Source of the DNA: Telluria antibiotica
GTDB taxonomy: Bacteria; Pseudomonadota; Gammaproteobacteria; Burkholderiales; Burkholderiaceae_D
Assembly (NCBI RefSeq): GCF_011682055.1
Contig: NZ_JAAQOM010000006.1
Coordinates: 280,747 to 344,746, forward strand
DNA length: 64,000 nt
Direction: 5' to 3'
In this document: piece by piece, positions 46,613 to 55,762 of the stretch
Layout of the letters: the number at the start of each line of letters is the position of its first letter
Position numbering within the stretch: position 1 is the stretch's first letter
Notes under the pieces: generated by a model
The model's input: only the letters and a program-made list of their open reading frames with translations
Database searches by the model: none
Told to the model about the DNA's origin: nothing
Made by a program: the position numbers and the translations under genes

Positions 46613-47098
46613 TCACCGCGCAATCGACACCGCCAACGTCTCCTTGACCTCTTCCATCACGACATAACTCTTCGACTGGCCGCCGTCGGCCACGTGCAGG
46701 ATCTCGCCGAGCAGCCGGCGGTATTCCGTCATCTCCGGAATGCGCGCCTTGATCAGGTAGTCGAAATCCCCCGACACGAGGTGACATTCCATCACTTCCG
46801 GAATCGCCAGCATGGCGCGGCGGAAGCGCTCGAACGCGCCTTCCGATTTCTGGTGCAGCGTGATCTCCACGAACACGAGGATCTGCAACCCCAGCGCGCG
46901 CGGCGCCACCCGCGCATGGTAGCCGGCGATGACGCCGTCGCGCTCCATGCGCTTGACCCGCTCGATGCAGGGCGTCAGCGACAGGCCGACGCGCTCGGCC
47001 AGGTCCTTCATCACGATACGGCCGTCGTCCTGGAGGATGGACAGGATGTGCAGGTCGATACGGTCCAGCACGCGGTTCGAATCTTTTTGTACGCGCAT
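46613..47098 (-). CDS. Lrp/AsnC-family regulator, probably of dadAX
   Basis: 161-residue Lrp-type regulator with an N-terminal winged helix-turn-helix (LDRIDLHILSILQDDGRI, LAERVGLSLTPCIERVKRME) and a C-terminal ligand-binding RAM domain (ALGLQILVFVEITL, MECHLVSGDFDYLIKARI). It is divergent from dadA with a 109-bp A+T-rich gap; such pairs respond to alanine and activate D-amino-acid dehydrogenase and racemase (DadR/BkdR-type). Function is inferred from that arrangement. Confidence 0.92.
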   Translation of the reverse strand: MRVQKDSNRVLDRIDLHILSILQDDGRIVMKDLAERVGLSLTPCIERVKRMERDGVIAGYHARVAPRALGLQILVFVEITLHQKSEGAFERFRRAMLAIPEVMECHLVSGDFDYLIKARIPEMTEYRRLLGEILHVADGGQSKSYVVMEEVKETLAVSIAR

Positions 47099-47207
47099 TA
47101 TTTTCCACTGAAAAGCTAATTAGAAACAGCAACTATTATGGCAGTTCCACCACTACAATGAAAACATATTCTAAAACCTGCAACACCGACGAGACACAGG
47201 GACAGCG

Positions 47208-48500
47208 ATGCGCGTAATCGTACTCGGCAGCGGCGTGGTCGGCGTGACCACCGCATATTACCTGGCCAAGGCCGGCCACGACGTCACCGTCATCGACCGC
47301 CAGCCGGGTCCGGCCCTCGAGACCAGCTTTGCCAACGCGGGCCAGATCTCGCCCGGCTACGCATCGCCCTGGGCCGCGCCGGGCATTCCGCTGAAAGCCT
47401 TCAAATGGCTGTTCCAGCGCCACGCCCCGCTCGCGATCCAGCCGGACGGTTCGCTGTTCCAGCTGCAGTGGATGTGGGAAATGGTCAAGAACTGCGACGC
47501 CCGGCGCTATGCCGTCAACAAGGAGCGCATGGTGCGGCTGGCCGAATACAGCCGCGACCGCATCCGTGCGCTGCGCGCCGAGACGGGCATCGACTATGAA
47601 GGCCGGCAGCAAGGCACGTTGCAACTGTTCCGCACGCAGGCGCAGTTCGACGGCGCCGCGAAGGACATCGAAGTGCTGAAGCAGGCCGGCGTGCCGTTCG
47701 AACTGCTCACGCGCGAGCAGCTCGCCTACGCCGAGCCGGCGCTGGCCCACGTGCGCGACAAGCTGGTCGGCGGCCTGCGCCTGCCGAACGACGAGACGGG
47801 CGACTGCCAGCTGTTCACGACACGGCTCGCGCAGATGGCACGCGAGCTGGGCGTGCGCTTCCAGTTCGATACGGCGATCGAGCGCCTGGACATCGCGCAT
47901 GGCCAGGTCGTCGGCGTCCAGACGGACAAAGGCCGCGTCACGGCGGACCGCTACGTGCTGGCGCTGGGCAGCTATTCGCGCCTGCTGCTGCAGGACCAGT
48001 TCCGCGTGCCGGTGTATCCGCTGAAGGGCTATTCGATCACGGTGCCCATCGTCGACGGCACCAAGGCGCCCGTGTCCACGATTCTCGACGAGACCTATAA
48101 AATCGCCGTCACCCGCTTCGACGACCGCATCCGCGTGGGCGGCATGGCGGAGGTCGCGGGCTACAGCAAGGCGCTGAACCCGCGCCGGCGCGAGACCCTG
48201 GAACTCGTCGCGAACGACCTGTTCCCCGGCGGCGGCGACGTGTCGCGCGCCACGTTCTGGACGGGCCTGCGCCCCATGACGCCGGACAGCACGCCGATCG
48301 TCGGCGCCACGCCGCTGGCTAACCTGTTCCTCAACACGGGGCATGGCACGCTGGGCTGGACGATGGCGTGCGGCTCGGCCAGCGTCATCGCCGACCTCGT
48401 GAGCGGCAAGGTCCCTGCGATCCACGCCGACGACCTGGCCGTGTTCCGCTACGCCGGTTCGCAACACGCCGCGATCCGTCCGGCGCTGGCCAAGGCATGA
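47208..48500 (+). CDS. dadA: D-amino acid dehydrogenase small subunit
   Basis: 430-residue FAD-dependent membrane-associated dehydrogenase that oxidises D-alanine and other D-amino acids to 2-oxo acids, feeding electrons to the respiratory chain. FAD-binding [20 protein letters not shown] (residues 7-26) is at the N-terminus, with [20 protein letters not shown] following as in E. coli DadA, and [14 protein letters not shown] plus [14 protein letters not shown] near the end. A ribosome-binding site AGGGA precedes the ATG. Its stop overlaps the start of the alanine racemase gene (ATGA), so the two are coupled. Confidence 0.96.
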   Translation: MRVIVLGSGVVGVTTAYYLAKAGHDVTVIDRQPGPALETSFANAGQISPGYASPWAAPGIPLKAFKWLFQRHAPLAIQPDGSLFQLQWMWEMVKNCDARRYAVNKERMVRLAEYSRDRIRALRAETGIDYEGRQQGTLQLFRTQAQFDGAAKDIEVLKQAGVPFELLTREQLAYAEPALAHVRDKLVGGLRLPNDETGDCQLFTTRLAQMARELGVRFQFDTAIERLDIAHGQVVGVQTDKGRVTADRYVLALGSYSRLLLQDQFRVPVYPLKGYSITVPIVDGTKAPVSTILDETYKIAVTRFDDRIRVGGMAEVAGYSKALNPRRRETLELVANDLFPGGGDVSRATFWTGLRPMTPDSTPIVGATPLANLFLNTGHGTLGWTMACGSASVIADLVSGKVPAIHADDLAVFRYAGSQHAAIRPALAKA

Positions 48501-49630
48501 ACGCGGTCGCCCATCCCACCCACCTGGCGCAGGCCGCGCGCGCCGGGGCCATGCTGACGGTCGACCTGGATGCCGTTGCGGCCAACTACCGCCTGCTCGT
48601 GGCGCGCGCGGCCGGTGCCGTCGTCGCCGGCGTCATGAAAGCCGATGCGTACGGTCTCGGCATGGACCGGGTCGCGCCCGCGCTCGTGCGCGCGGGCTGC
48701 CGCGTGTTCTTCACGGCGCACCTCGACGAAGGCGTCCGGCTGCGCGGCATCGTCCCGGCCGACTGCACGATCCACGTGCTGCACGGCCCGCCGCCGGGCA
48801 CCGCCGCCGACTTCGTCGCGCACCGCTTGATCCCGGTGCTGAACGACCCCGGCCAGATGCGCGAATGGAGTGCCTTGTGCACACGGCTCGGCCGCCGGCT
48901 CGCCGCCGCCGTGCAGGTCGACAGCGGCATGTCGCGCATGGGTCTTTCGCCCGCCGACCTGGCCTCGCTGGGCGATCCGCGCGATTGGCTGGCGCCGTTC
49001 GAGCCCGTGTTGTTGATGAGCCACCTCGCGTGCGCGGACGTGCCGGACCATCCGATCAACGCCCGCCAGCGCGAGCGCTTCGACGCGATCCGCGCAACGT
49101 TCCCCGCGATCCGCGCGAGCCTCGCCAATTCGTCCGCGGTGTTCCTCGGCGCCGACTTCCGCTACGACCTCGTGCGGCCGGGCGCCGCGCTGTACGGCAT
49201 CAATCCACAGCCGGGCCAGTCGAATCCGCTGCGCCAGGCGGTATCGCTGGACGCGCGCATCGTGCAGGTGCGGACGATCGCCGCCGGGGACGCCGTCGGT
49301 TATGGCGCCCGCTACGTCGCGGACGGCCCGCGCCGCATCGCTACGATCGGCGTCGGCTACGCGGATGGCTGGCTGCGCGCGCTCTCGGGCCGCGGCTACG
49401 CCTACGTCGACGGCGTGCGCGTCCCCATCGCCGGCACCGTGTCGATGGACAGTATCACCCTGGACGTCACGGGGATCCCCGACGCGCGTCTCGCCCCCGG
49501 CATGACGGTCGAGCTGCTGGGACCGAACCAGCACGTCGATGCCGTGGCGGCCGGGGCGGGCACGATCGGCTACGAAGTACTCACGCGGCTGGGCGGCCGG
49601 TTCGAGCGGATCCACGTCGGCGAAGGCTGA
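48497..49630 (+). CDS. dadX: Catabolic alanine racemase
   Basis: 377-residue PLP enzyme interconverting L- and D-alanine. The PLP lysine is in [10 protein letters not shown] and the second catalytic base Tyr in [22 protein letters not shown]-like [10 protein letters not shown] and [11 protein letters not shown] are further family segments. Translationally coupled to dadA by a 4-bp overlap, which identifies it as the catabolic (DadX-type) rather than the biosynthetic racemase. Its last 61 bp overlap the 3' end of a gene on the opposite strand. Confidence 0.94.
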   Translation: MNAVAHPTHLAQAARAGAMLTVDLDAVAANYRLLVARAAGAVVAGVMKADAYGLGMDRVAPALVRAGCRVFFTAHLDEGVRLRGIVPADCTIHVLHGPPPGTAADFVAHRLIPVLNDPGQMREWSALCTRLGRRLAAAVQVDSGMSRMGLSPADLASLGDPRDWLAPFEPVLLMSHLACADVPDHPINARQRERFDAIRATFPAIRASLANSSAVFLGADFRYDLVRPGAALYGINPQPGQSNPLRQAVSLDARIVQVRTIAAGDAVGYGARYVADGPRRIATIGVGYADGWLRALSGRGYAYVDGVRVPIAGTVSMDSITLDVTGIPDARLAPGMTVELLGPNQHVDAVAAGAGTIGYEVLTRLGGRFERIHVGEG

Positions 49631-50019
49631 TCCGCGAGCAGGTCGGTGCCGTACGACTTGTCGACGGTGCACACCCGGTGCCCGCCGGCCTCGCGCCGGA
49701 ACACATAGGTTGCGCGCCGGGTCACGTTCACGTGCCCGCCCGCCTCGTCGTAGGCGAGCGTCGATTCCATGATGACGAGCGCGGTGTCGCCGCCTTCGAT
49801 CACTTCCATCCGGCCCTGCTCCACGGCGAGGCTGTGCCGCACGTGCTCGGCGATGCGGACGAAGGCCGCGCGGACGCGGTCCTTGCCGGTGACGGCCAGG
49901 CCGGGTTTGACGACGAGCGTCGTGTCGTCCGCGTAAAAATCCATCAGCGCGTCGAAGTCCTCCGCCGTGATGGCGGCATCCGCGGCGCGGATGACGTGTT
50001 CGAGGGGATGGGATGCCAT
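49570..50019 (-). CDS. SnoaL/NTF2-like protein
   Basis: 149-residue protein with an NTF2-like cone fold of the ketosteroid-isomerase/DUF4440 type: AADAAITAEDFDALMDFYADDTTLVVKPGLAV opening (residues about 9-40), then RRATYVFRREAGGHRVCTVDKSYGT. No obvious catalytic residues identify a reaction. Start 50019 has GGAGAC upstream. The last 20 residues are encoded antisense to the end of dadX and look unrelated to the fold. Confidence 0.82.
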   Translation of the reverse strand: MASHPLEHVIRAADAAITAEDFDALMDFYADDTTLVVKPGLAVTGKDRVRAAFVRIAEHVRHSLAVEQGRMEVIEGGDTALVIMESTLAYDEAGGHVNVTRRATYVFRREAGGHRVCTVDKSYGTDLLADQPSPTWIRSNRPPSRVSTS

Positions 50020-50132
50020 GTAAGTCTCCTCGGCCGGGCCGGGCGGGCCGCCCGCGTGAGAATCCGCGCATTTTGCGCGGCCGCGCCATGCTATCGTTGC
50101 GAGCGATCCCACCGCACCACACGCCTAGCGCC

Positions 50133-50519
50133 ATGAAGAACCTCGTCGCCGCCGTTTCCGTTGCCATCTTGTGCTCACACGCATCCGCCTGCCCGCTCTC
50201 CAAATCGCTGGCGGACCGCTACGGCATCACGTTCTCCGGTTTCGCGACCCCGGCCGCGGCGGCGCCGGACACGGCGCACGGCGGCACCTACGTGCGCGTC
50301 GTGCTCCCGGACGTGGCCTACGTGGCCGACGGTTTCCGCCACACGGCGGTGATGGATACGAGCACGAAGAAAGTCTGGATCCTGCGCACGGGCGGGTTCG
50401 CCGGCGTGTACGAATGGTATGGTCCCGTCGATGCGGTCGACGCGTCGCTGGACAACTGCATGCTGGAGCCCACGGCCGCACCGTCCGCACGTGCGCCGCA
50501 GCCGGCGGCGCGGTCCTGA
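50133..50519 (+). CDS. Small exported hypothetical protein
   Basis: 128-residue protein with a clear signal peptide (MKNLVAAVSVAILCSHASA, cleavage after about 19), then CPLSKSLADRYGITFSGF and a soluble domain with one further Cys near residue 110 that could form a disulfide with Cys20. The C-terminus is Ala/Pro-rich. No family recognised. Convergent with the next gene, one base between the stops. Confidence 0.7.
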   Translation: MKNLVAAVSVAILCSHASACPLSKSLADRYGITFSGFATPAAAAPDTAHGGTYVRVVLPDVAYVADGFRHTAVMDTSTKKVWILRTGGFAGVYEWYGPVDAVDASLDNCMLEPTAAPSARAPQPAARS

Positions 50520-50520
50520 T

Positions 50521-50985
50521 TCACTTCTTGCGGTGCAGCCGCTGCACGCTGACGGGCTTCCCGCCCACGTATTCGATGAACTCGATATGGCGCCGATCGT
50601 AAATCAACGGAAAATTGATGCGCACCGCGTCGGCCGGGTTGCCGCACGTGCCGTCGCCCAGCTTCAGCAGATAGGTGGGGATGCTGCCGGGGACGCCGGC
50701 GACGAATTTCTTGCCGCGGCCGTCGACATACACGGTGCCCGGGCGCTCCTTGTGCAGTTCGAAACGCCGCGTGCACGTCGGCGCCGATCGTTTGGGCGGG
50801 CGCCACGACAAGGTCGCGTCGTCGATCGCGAGGACGGCGTACGGACCTTGCGCCTGCTGCGGGTCGTCCGCCAGCCAGCGCCCGTTGAACAGCGGCGGCT
50901 CGGCGCCCAGGGCCGGACCGCAGGCCAGCGCGGCGACGAAGGCAAGCAACGGGGCCCGGCAGCACGGGCTGGATACGAATGTCAT
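50521..50985 (-). CDS. Exported hypothetical protein
   Basis: 154-residue protein with a signal peptide (1-28, ending GPALGAE) and a mature domain starting PPLFNGRWLADDPQQA, reminiscent of small secreted beta-barrel proteins, with three Cys. The residues LKLGDGTCGNPADA are distinctive but match no family I know. Start 50985 lacks a clear ribosome-binding site. Confidence 0.7.
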   Translation of the reverse strand: MTFVSSPCCRAPLLAFVAALACGPALGAEPPLFNGRWLADDPQQAQGPYAVLAIDDATLSWRPPKRSAPTCTRRFELHKERPGTVYVDGRGKKFVAGVPGSIPTYLLKLGDGTCGNPADAVRINFPLIYDRRHIEFIEYVGGKPVSVQRLHRKK

Positions 50986-51053
50986 GTCAGTGGTGGCAGT
51001 GGCGCGGCGCGACGGGCCACCATGATAACGTCTTCGCGCAGGAACGGCAGCCC

Positions 51054-51665
51054 ATGAACACGCAAGCCAACACCATCGACGCCATCGGCCGCTACGTCAT
51101 GCCGCCGTTTCCGCCCTGCCCGTCGGACCTCGGCTTCCTGTTCGGCACCCGCCACGGCGTGCCGGAATTCTGCGACGCCGCGTACCGCCTGTGGCAGGAC
51201 GGCATGTTCCGCAGGCTCCTCGTCTCCGGCGGCCGGACGGGCGGCCTGCCGTTCGCGGAAGCGGACGTCATCGCCGACCGTCTCGTCGGCCTGGGCGTAC
51301 CGGAATCCGCGCTGATCCTCGAAACGGCCGCGACGAACACGGGCGAAAACGTGCGCTTCGGCCGGGCCAGGGTTGCCGAGGTGATGGACGTCGCGGCGAT
51401 CGGCAGCGTCGTCGTCATCGGCAAGGTGTGCTCGACGCGGCGCTACCTGATGACGCTGCAGCGGCACTGGCCGGGCCTCTCCGTCTCGGTCTGCCCCGTC
51501 AATTATTTCGGCGTACCGCTTGAACGCTGGCACGAGCACGACGAGTTCCGCGCGCGCGTGCTGGGCGAATTCGCCAAGATCCCGCGCTACCTGGCCGAGG
51601 GCTTCCTGGCGGAGATCGACGACGCTTCGACCGCGGCCGAATCGTCGGAGCACGCGCCGCGCTAG
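51054..51665 (+). CDS. DUF218 (YdcF-like) protein
   Basis: 203-residue cytosolic protein of the DUF218/ElyC-YdcF family with LLVSGGRTGG (about 55-64), LETAATNTGENVRFGR (about 89-104) and VVIGKVCSTRRYLMTL, which match the family's conserved core. It lacks the membrane helices of ElyC, as in E. coli YdcF. Function is not established. Start 51054. Followed after 9 bp by a DUF6058-like gene on the same strand, likely cotranscribed. Confidence 0.82.
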   Translation: MNTQANTIDAIGRYVMPPFPPCPSDLGFLFGTRHGVPEFCDAAYRLWQDGMFRRLLVSGGRTGGLPFAEADVIADRLVGLGVPESALILETAATNTGENVRFGRARVAEVMDVAAIGSVVVIGKVCSTRRYLMTLQRHWPGLSVSVCPVNYFGVPLERWHEHDEFRARVLGEFAKIPRYLAEGFLAEIDDASTAAESSEHAPR

Positions 51666-51674
51666 CATGGGCGC

Positions 51675-52295
51675 ATGGAACTCATCGACTACCTGCACAC
51701 GCATTTCCTCACCCGCGCGCAACTGCTCGCGGCCTCCGCCACCGACGACGCCTGCCTCGACGCCTTCACCGCGGCCGGCACGATGCCTGCGCCGTCGTAC
51801 CGGCTGCGCGTCCGGATCGACTGCACATCCTATTTCGGCGCGCATGAAGAAGACCACGCCATCGACTGGCATGCGCGCGGCAACGTCGCGTGGCTGCGGA
51901 TGCTGTTGGAAGGCGCACACGATCCGTATGCGCGCTTTGCCGCGCGCTACCGGGCGGCGCTGGAAACGCTGGACCTGTACCGCGCCGCGCCCATCACCTC
52001 GCTGATGGCGGACGCGCACGTGCGCGAGGAGTGGGGCCACTTCATCGCCGGCACGTACGGTCTGTGCACGCGCACGGGCCGGCCGGAAGACATCGCGGCG
52101 AAGGAGCTGGCGATCCGCGTCATCCGGCTGCTTTCGGACGACGGCCGGCCGCTGGACGGTACGGAGCGCGCCCGGTTGGCCGCCGCGATCGACCTGCTCG
52201 ACCGTGCCGGCAGCCCGTTCGCCCCGCACGAACGGGCGCGCAGCTCGCGCAGCCGCTACGTCGACGCGCTGCGCCGGCAATACGACCTCAAATAG
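51675..52295 (+). CDS. DUF6058-like protein of unknown function
   Basis: 206-residue soluble protein starting MELIDYLHTHFLTRAQLL, then MPAPSYRLRVRIDCTSYFG, EEDHAIDWHARG, and VREEWGHFIAGTYGLCTRTG. The start and these segments recall proteins annotated DUF6058, found in proteobacteria and sometimes tied to natural-product biosynthesis; I hold that family call loosely. Mostly helical, with conserved His/Glu in the middle that might bind metal. Confidence 0.65.
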   Translation: MELIDYLHTHFLTRAQLLAASATDDACLDAFTAAGTMPAPSYRLRVRIDCTSYFGAHEEDHAIDWHARGNVAWLRMLLEGAHDPYARFAARYRAALETLDLYRAAPITSLMADAHVREEWGHFIAGTYGLCTRTGRPEDIAAKELAIRVIRLLSDDGRPLDGTERARLAAAIDLLDRAGSPFAPHERARSSRSRYVDALRRQYDLK

Positions 52296-52385
52296 TTCGC
52301 GGAACCTGTCACGAACGGGCGCGCCGTTTCGTCTAATGCACAGGAGGATGCATTTCGCACCCTCGTCCATACGAAAGGAACCGTC

Positions 52386-52850
52386 ATGTCGCACGCTCCC
52401 CGCATCAACCTGTTCGCCAATGCCCCGTCCGCGCTGAAAGCCATGGTCAACCTGTCGCAGACCGTCAAGCAGGGCGTCCTCGGCCCGCGCCTCGTCGAAC
52501 TCGTCAACCTGCGCGTGTCGCAGCAGAACGGCTGCGGCGTGTGCGTCGACATGCACTGGCGCGACCTCGTCAAGCAAGGCGCCGATCCGCGCCACCTGAA
52601 CAGCGTCGCCGCCTGGCGCGAATCGCCGTTCTTCAGCGACCGCGAACGGGCCGCGCTGGCCTGGGCCGATGCCGTCAACGGCCTGCCCCACCGCGACGAC
52701 ACGGACGCCGCCTGGCCGCAGCTGCGCGAGCATTTCAGCGACGCCGAGATCGCGGAGCTGGGCTATACGATCGCCGTCATCCGTGGCTGGAACGCGATCA
52801 ACCTGTCGCTGCGCAACCCGATTCCCGTCGAGCCGCCGGCCGGCATGTGA
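52386..52850 (+). CDS. Carboxymuconolactone decarboxylase/AhpD-like protein
   Basis: 154-residue helical protein of the CMD/AhpD superfamily. It has NLRVSQQNGCGVCVDMHWRD (about 41-60) with the CGVC redox pair and downstream His, the catalytic arrangement of AhpD-like alkylhydroperoxidases. Reduction of peroxides with a thiol partner is the likely reaction. Start 52386 has AAAGGA upstream. Its stop abuts that of the VOC gene on the opposite strand. Confidence 0.9.
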   Translation: MSHAPRINLFANAPSALKAMVNLSQTVKQGVLGPRLVELVNLRVSQQNGCGVCVDMHWRDLVKQGADPRHLNSVAAWRESPFFSDRERAALAWADAVNGLPHRDDTDAAWPQLREHFSDAEIAELGYTIAVIRGWNAINLSLRNPIPVEPPAGM

Positions 52851-53216
52851 TCAGCGCATGGCGGCGGGATCGAACAGCGGGTTCTCGATGAGCCCGAGGA
52901 CGTTGCCGAACGGGTCGTTCAATTCCGCCACCTTGATGCCCTCGCCCACGTCCTGGATCGCCGTGCGGACGGTGGCGCCCAGGCCGACGATGCGCTCGAC
53001 GTCGGCGGCGATGTCGTCCACGCCCCAGAACGCGGTGGACCCGGTCGTGCCGGGCGTGCCGTCCGGGACGAGGCCCAGCTCGAAGCCGCCGACGGCGAAA
53101 CCGACGTAGAACGGCTGGTCGAAGTAAGGCCGGACGCCGAACACGTCGGCGAACCACGCCTTGGCGCGGCCCAGGTCGGCCACGGGATAGGTCACGGTGC
53201 GCAGTCCCTTGATCAT
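52851..53216 (-). CDS. VOC-family (glyoxalase/dioxygenase-like) protein
   Basis: 121-residue protein of the vicinal oxygen chelate superfamily: RTVTYPVADLGRAKAWFADV at the start, FELGLVPDG, and GIKVAELNDPFGNVLGLIENP at the end, giving the two beta-alpha-beta-beta-beta units. Substrate unknown. Start 53216 has GGAGAC upstream. Confidence 0.88.
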   Translation of the reverse strand: MIKGLRTVTYPVADLGRAKAWFADVFGVRPYFDQPFYVGFAVGGFELGLVPDGTPGTTGSTAFWGVDDIAADVERIVGLGATVRTAIQDVGEGIKVAELNDPFGNVLGLIENPLFDPAAMR

Positions 53217-53299
53217 GGAAGTCTCCTGTCGAAAAACCACATGATGCCCGTTCGGCGCCCCCGTGGATTGGAAAAATGGAACACGCGGCCACGCGGACG

Positions 53300-53324
53300 A
53301 AAAAAAGGGCAGCCGAAGCTGCCC
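53300..53324 (-). terminator. Intrinsic terminator after lipoprotein GH74
   Basis: Minus-strand stem GGGCAGC (53324-53318) pairing GCTGCCC (53313-53307) around a 4-nt loop, followed by a run of seven T (53306-53300). It follows the GH74 stop by about 20 bp. Confidence 0.88.
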
Positions 53325-53344
53325 CTTTTTGCTCACGGCCGACC

Positions 53345-55762
53345 TTAGTTCGTGTAGATGATGCCCCGGCCGGTACCGCTGAAGTAGATGCGGCCGTACG
53401 AATTCCAGTCGCCCGCGATCGCGCCGATGCCGCCGTACTGGTGGGCGTCGTCGTTGAAGCGCGCCCAGGTGGCGCCCGCGTCGTCGGAGCGGTAGATGCC
53501 CCACACGCCGTTCCGCGTGCCCACCACATAGATGGCGGCCGAGTACGACGCGCCGGACTTGGCCTTGCCGAGGGCGATGGCGCTCGTGCCCTGCGATTGC
53601 GCGGTCGTGCCCGCGCCGGCCACGGTCGCGAAGCCGCTCACCTTCGTCCAGGTCGCGCCCGAATCGGTCGAGTGGAAGAGCGCTTCGCCGTCGGCCAGCC
53701 AGAGGTCACCCTCGGCATTCGGGTTGACCACCAGCGACGTGGTCCCCCATGCGTTCGGCGCGAACTTCGCCGCCGTCGAGCCGGCGCTCAGCGTAAACGT
53801 ATGGCCGCCGTCGGTCGAGACGTAGACCTTGCCCGCCGAGTTGGACCACGACGCGCCGCCCGAGTCGTAGGCGTAGACCTTGCTTGCATTCTTGCGGTCC
53901 GCCACGAGACGATAGCCCCGATCCCAGCCCGTTCCGACGGCCGGCAGGGCCGGCAGATTGGTCGCGGTCCAGTTCGAGCCACTGTTCGTCGAGTAGGACG
54001 GCACGGAATTGGCGGGTGCCCAGATCACGTTGTTGCGCGACGGGACAACGAGGCTCGCCGCGCCGCCCTTGTTCGTCGCGGCACCCGCGGGCAGCGTGGC
54101 GAATTCCTTCCACGTCGCGCCGCCGTCGCCGGACCAGAAGCCGAAGGCCCTCGCATTGTCCCAGTTCGCGACACCAGCCCCGGCGATGTACTGCGGATCG
54201 GACCATGCCAGGTCGGCCGCGTTGCCGCTGCTCCAGTTCGACGTCGGCGCCTTGGTCGGCGTCGCCGCGAGGTCCGTCTGGACCCACGTGCCGATGTCGC
54301 CCGCGCTGTTGAGGAACTTGTACGACGTGCCCGCCGGCGGGGTGACGATGGCGTTGGTGGCCGTCTCCTCGAGGTTCGTCACGTTACCGCTCCAGGTCGG
54401 CGCGGACGACGACGCGTTCAGCGTCTCCACGATGCCGCCGCCATGGACGTGCGAGATGTGGTCGGGGTTGCTCGGATCGATCTCGATGTCGTCCACCCAG
54501 CCGCTGGCTGCGCCGCCGGCCGGCGTATGCGTCATGCCCTGTTCGATTTCCTTCCACGTGGCGCCGCCGTCGACCGACAGCTGGACAACCTGGCCGTTGC
54601 CCGCCCAGGTGTTGGAAACGCCCAGCGCGATGCGGGCCGTCGAACCGGAACCATAGACGGACAAGCCGCCGTAGCCGCCGTTGTCGTAGCTGGCGAGCAG
54701 GTTCCAGTTCGTGCCGTCGAACTTGTACAGTTTGCCCGGGCCGGCGATCGAGGGGCCGCCGCCCTGGCTGAACGGCACGTAGATCATGCCGTCGGACGCG
54801 CGCACCATGTGCGGGATGAAGCCGGAGGTCGGCGTCGTGACCGGTGCCCACGACGTGCCGCCGTCGGTCGATTTGTACAGGTTCGAGCTCAGCCCGGCCG
54901 CGCTGACGTAATCGGGCGCGATGGCCACGTAGATCGTCTGCGTGGCCGTGCCGCTGCCCTTGGTGCTCGTGTCGAACAGGACCGTCTCGATGCCGCCGTC
55001 ATGCGCCTGGTCCGACGTCATCGTGACGGACGACAGCGACGTGACCTGGGCCCACGACTTGCCCGAGTCCGTGCTCTTCCACAGGCCTGCCATGCGCGAG
55101 CCGAAGAACAGCGTCGACGGCTTGTTCGGGTCGACCATCAGGCGTTCGCCGAGCGGACGGCCGCCGTTGTTGCCGCCCATGGCGAACGGCACGTCGTAGT
55201 GCGTCCACGTGGCGCCGCGGTCGCCCGAGACGTAGATGCGGCCATTGCCTTCGAACGTGTACATGCCCGTCATCATGTACACCAGCTGGTCGTTGTTCGG
55301 ATCGAGCGCGATACTTTCGATGCCGTGGAAGCGGCTCTCCGGCCCGCTGAAACCGACGCCGTCCGTGATCGGCGTCCACGACTTCGCCGTGTCGTCCCAG
55401 CGATAGGCGCCACCGATGTCGGTGCGCGCATACAGCACGTGCGCGGACGTCGGGTGATAGATCAGGCCCGTGACGTAGCCGCCGCCGCCCCATTTCACGC
55501 TCGTCCACGTGGCGGATGCGCCGCTCGCGTCCGTGCCGGGGTTCGCGGTGCCCGTGTCGGTGGTGCCGCCCGTCGAGCCGGTGCTGCCGGTGCTGCCCGT
55601 GGCGCCCGTGCTGCCGGTGCCGCCCGTGCCGGCGGGCGTACCCGTGCCGGCCGTGCTGCCCGCATCGCCCGAACCGCCGCCCCCGCCGCCGCCGCAACCT
55701 GCGGCAAGGCTCATCGCGAGGATCGCCAGGACGATGGTGCGCTTCCTGTAAGTCGTGTTCAT
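53345..55762 (-). CDS. GH74-family lipoprotein xyloglucanase
   Basis: 805-residue lipoprotein: signal with lipobox LAAGC (Cys at about 22), a Gly run, then a Gly/Thr/Ser linker to about residue 75. The catalytic GH74 domain has KWGGGGYVTGLIYHP and LYARTDIGGAYRWD with the expected catalytic Asp, blades marked by Asp boxes (SGDRGATWTHYD, STDSGKSWAQV, STDGGTSWAPV) and DDIEIDP in the second propeller. It should be a surface- or periplasm-anchored xyloglucanase. Start 55762 has GGAGAC 6 nt upstream. It is separate from the first GH74 gene and from the other hemicellulose genes by about 17 kb, with its own terminator and no XylR-type site that I can find upstream. Confidence 0.9.
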   Translation of the reverse strand: MNTTYRKRTIVLAILAMSLAAGCGGGGGGGSGDAGSTAGTGTPAGTGGTGSTGATGSTGSTGSTGGTTDTGTANPGTDASGASATWTSVKWGGGGYVTGLIYHPTSAHVLYARTDIGGAYRWDDTAKSWTPITDGVGFSGPESRFHGIESIALDPNNDQLVYMMTGMYTFEGNGRIYVSGDRGATWTHYDVPFAMGGNNGGRPLGERLMVDPNKPSTLFFGSRMAGLWKSTDSGKSWAQVTSLSSVTMTSDQAHDGGIETVLFDTSTKGSGTATQTIYVAIAPDYVSAAGLSSNLYKSTDGGTSWAPVTTPTSGFIPHMVRASDGMIYVPFSQGGGPSIAGPGKLYKFDGTNWNLLASYDNGGYGGLSVYGSGSTARIALGVSNTWAGNGQVVQLSVDGGATWKEIEQGMTHTPAGGAASGWVDDIEIDPSNPDHISHVHGGGIVETLNASSSAPTWSGNVTNLEETATNAIVTPPAGTSYKFLNSAGDIGTWVQTDLAATPTKAPTSNWSSGNAADLAWSDPQYIAGAGVANWDNARAFGFWSGDGGATWKEFATLPAGAATNKGGAASLVVPSRNNVIWAPANSVPSYSTNSGSNWTATNLPALPAVGTGWDRGYRLVADRKNASKVYAYDSGGASWSNSAGKVYVSTDGGHTFTLSAGSTAAKFAPNAWGTTSLVVNPNAEGDLWLADGEALFHSTDSGATWTKVSGFATVAGAGTTAQSQGTSAIALGKAKSGASYSAAIYVVGTRNGVWGIYRSDDAGATWARFNDDAHQYGGIGAIAGDWNSYGRIYFSGTGRGIIYTN
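55538..55695. repeat. Imperfect short repeats encoding the lipoprotein linker
   Basis: About 150 bp of imperfect 9-nt repeats, read on the minus strand as Gly-Ser-Thr/Gly-Thr units (residues about 23-75 of the GH74 lipoprotein), preceded by a run of glycine codons. Such a tract can gain or lose units in multiples of three without breaking the frame, so linker length may vary. Confidence 0.6.
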
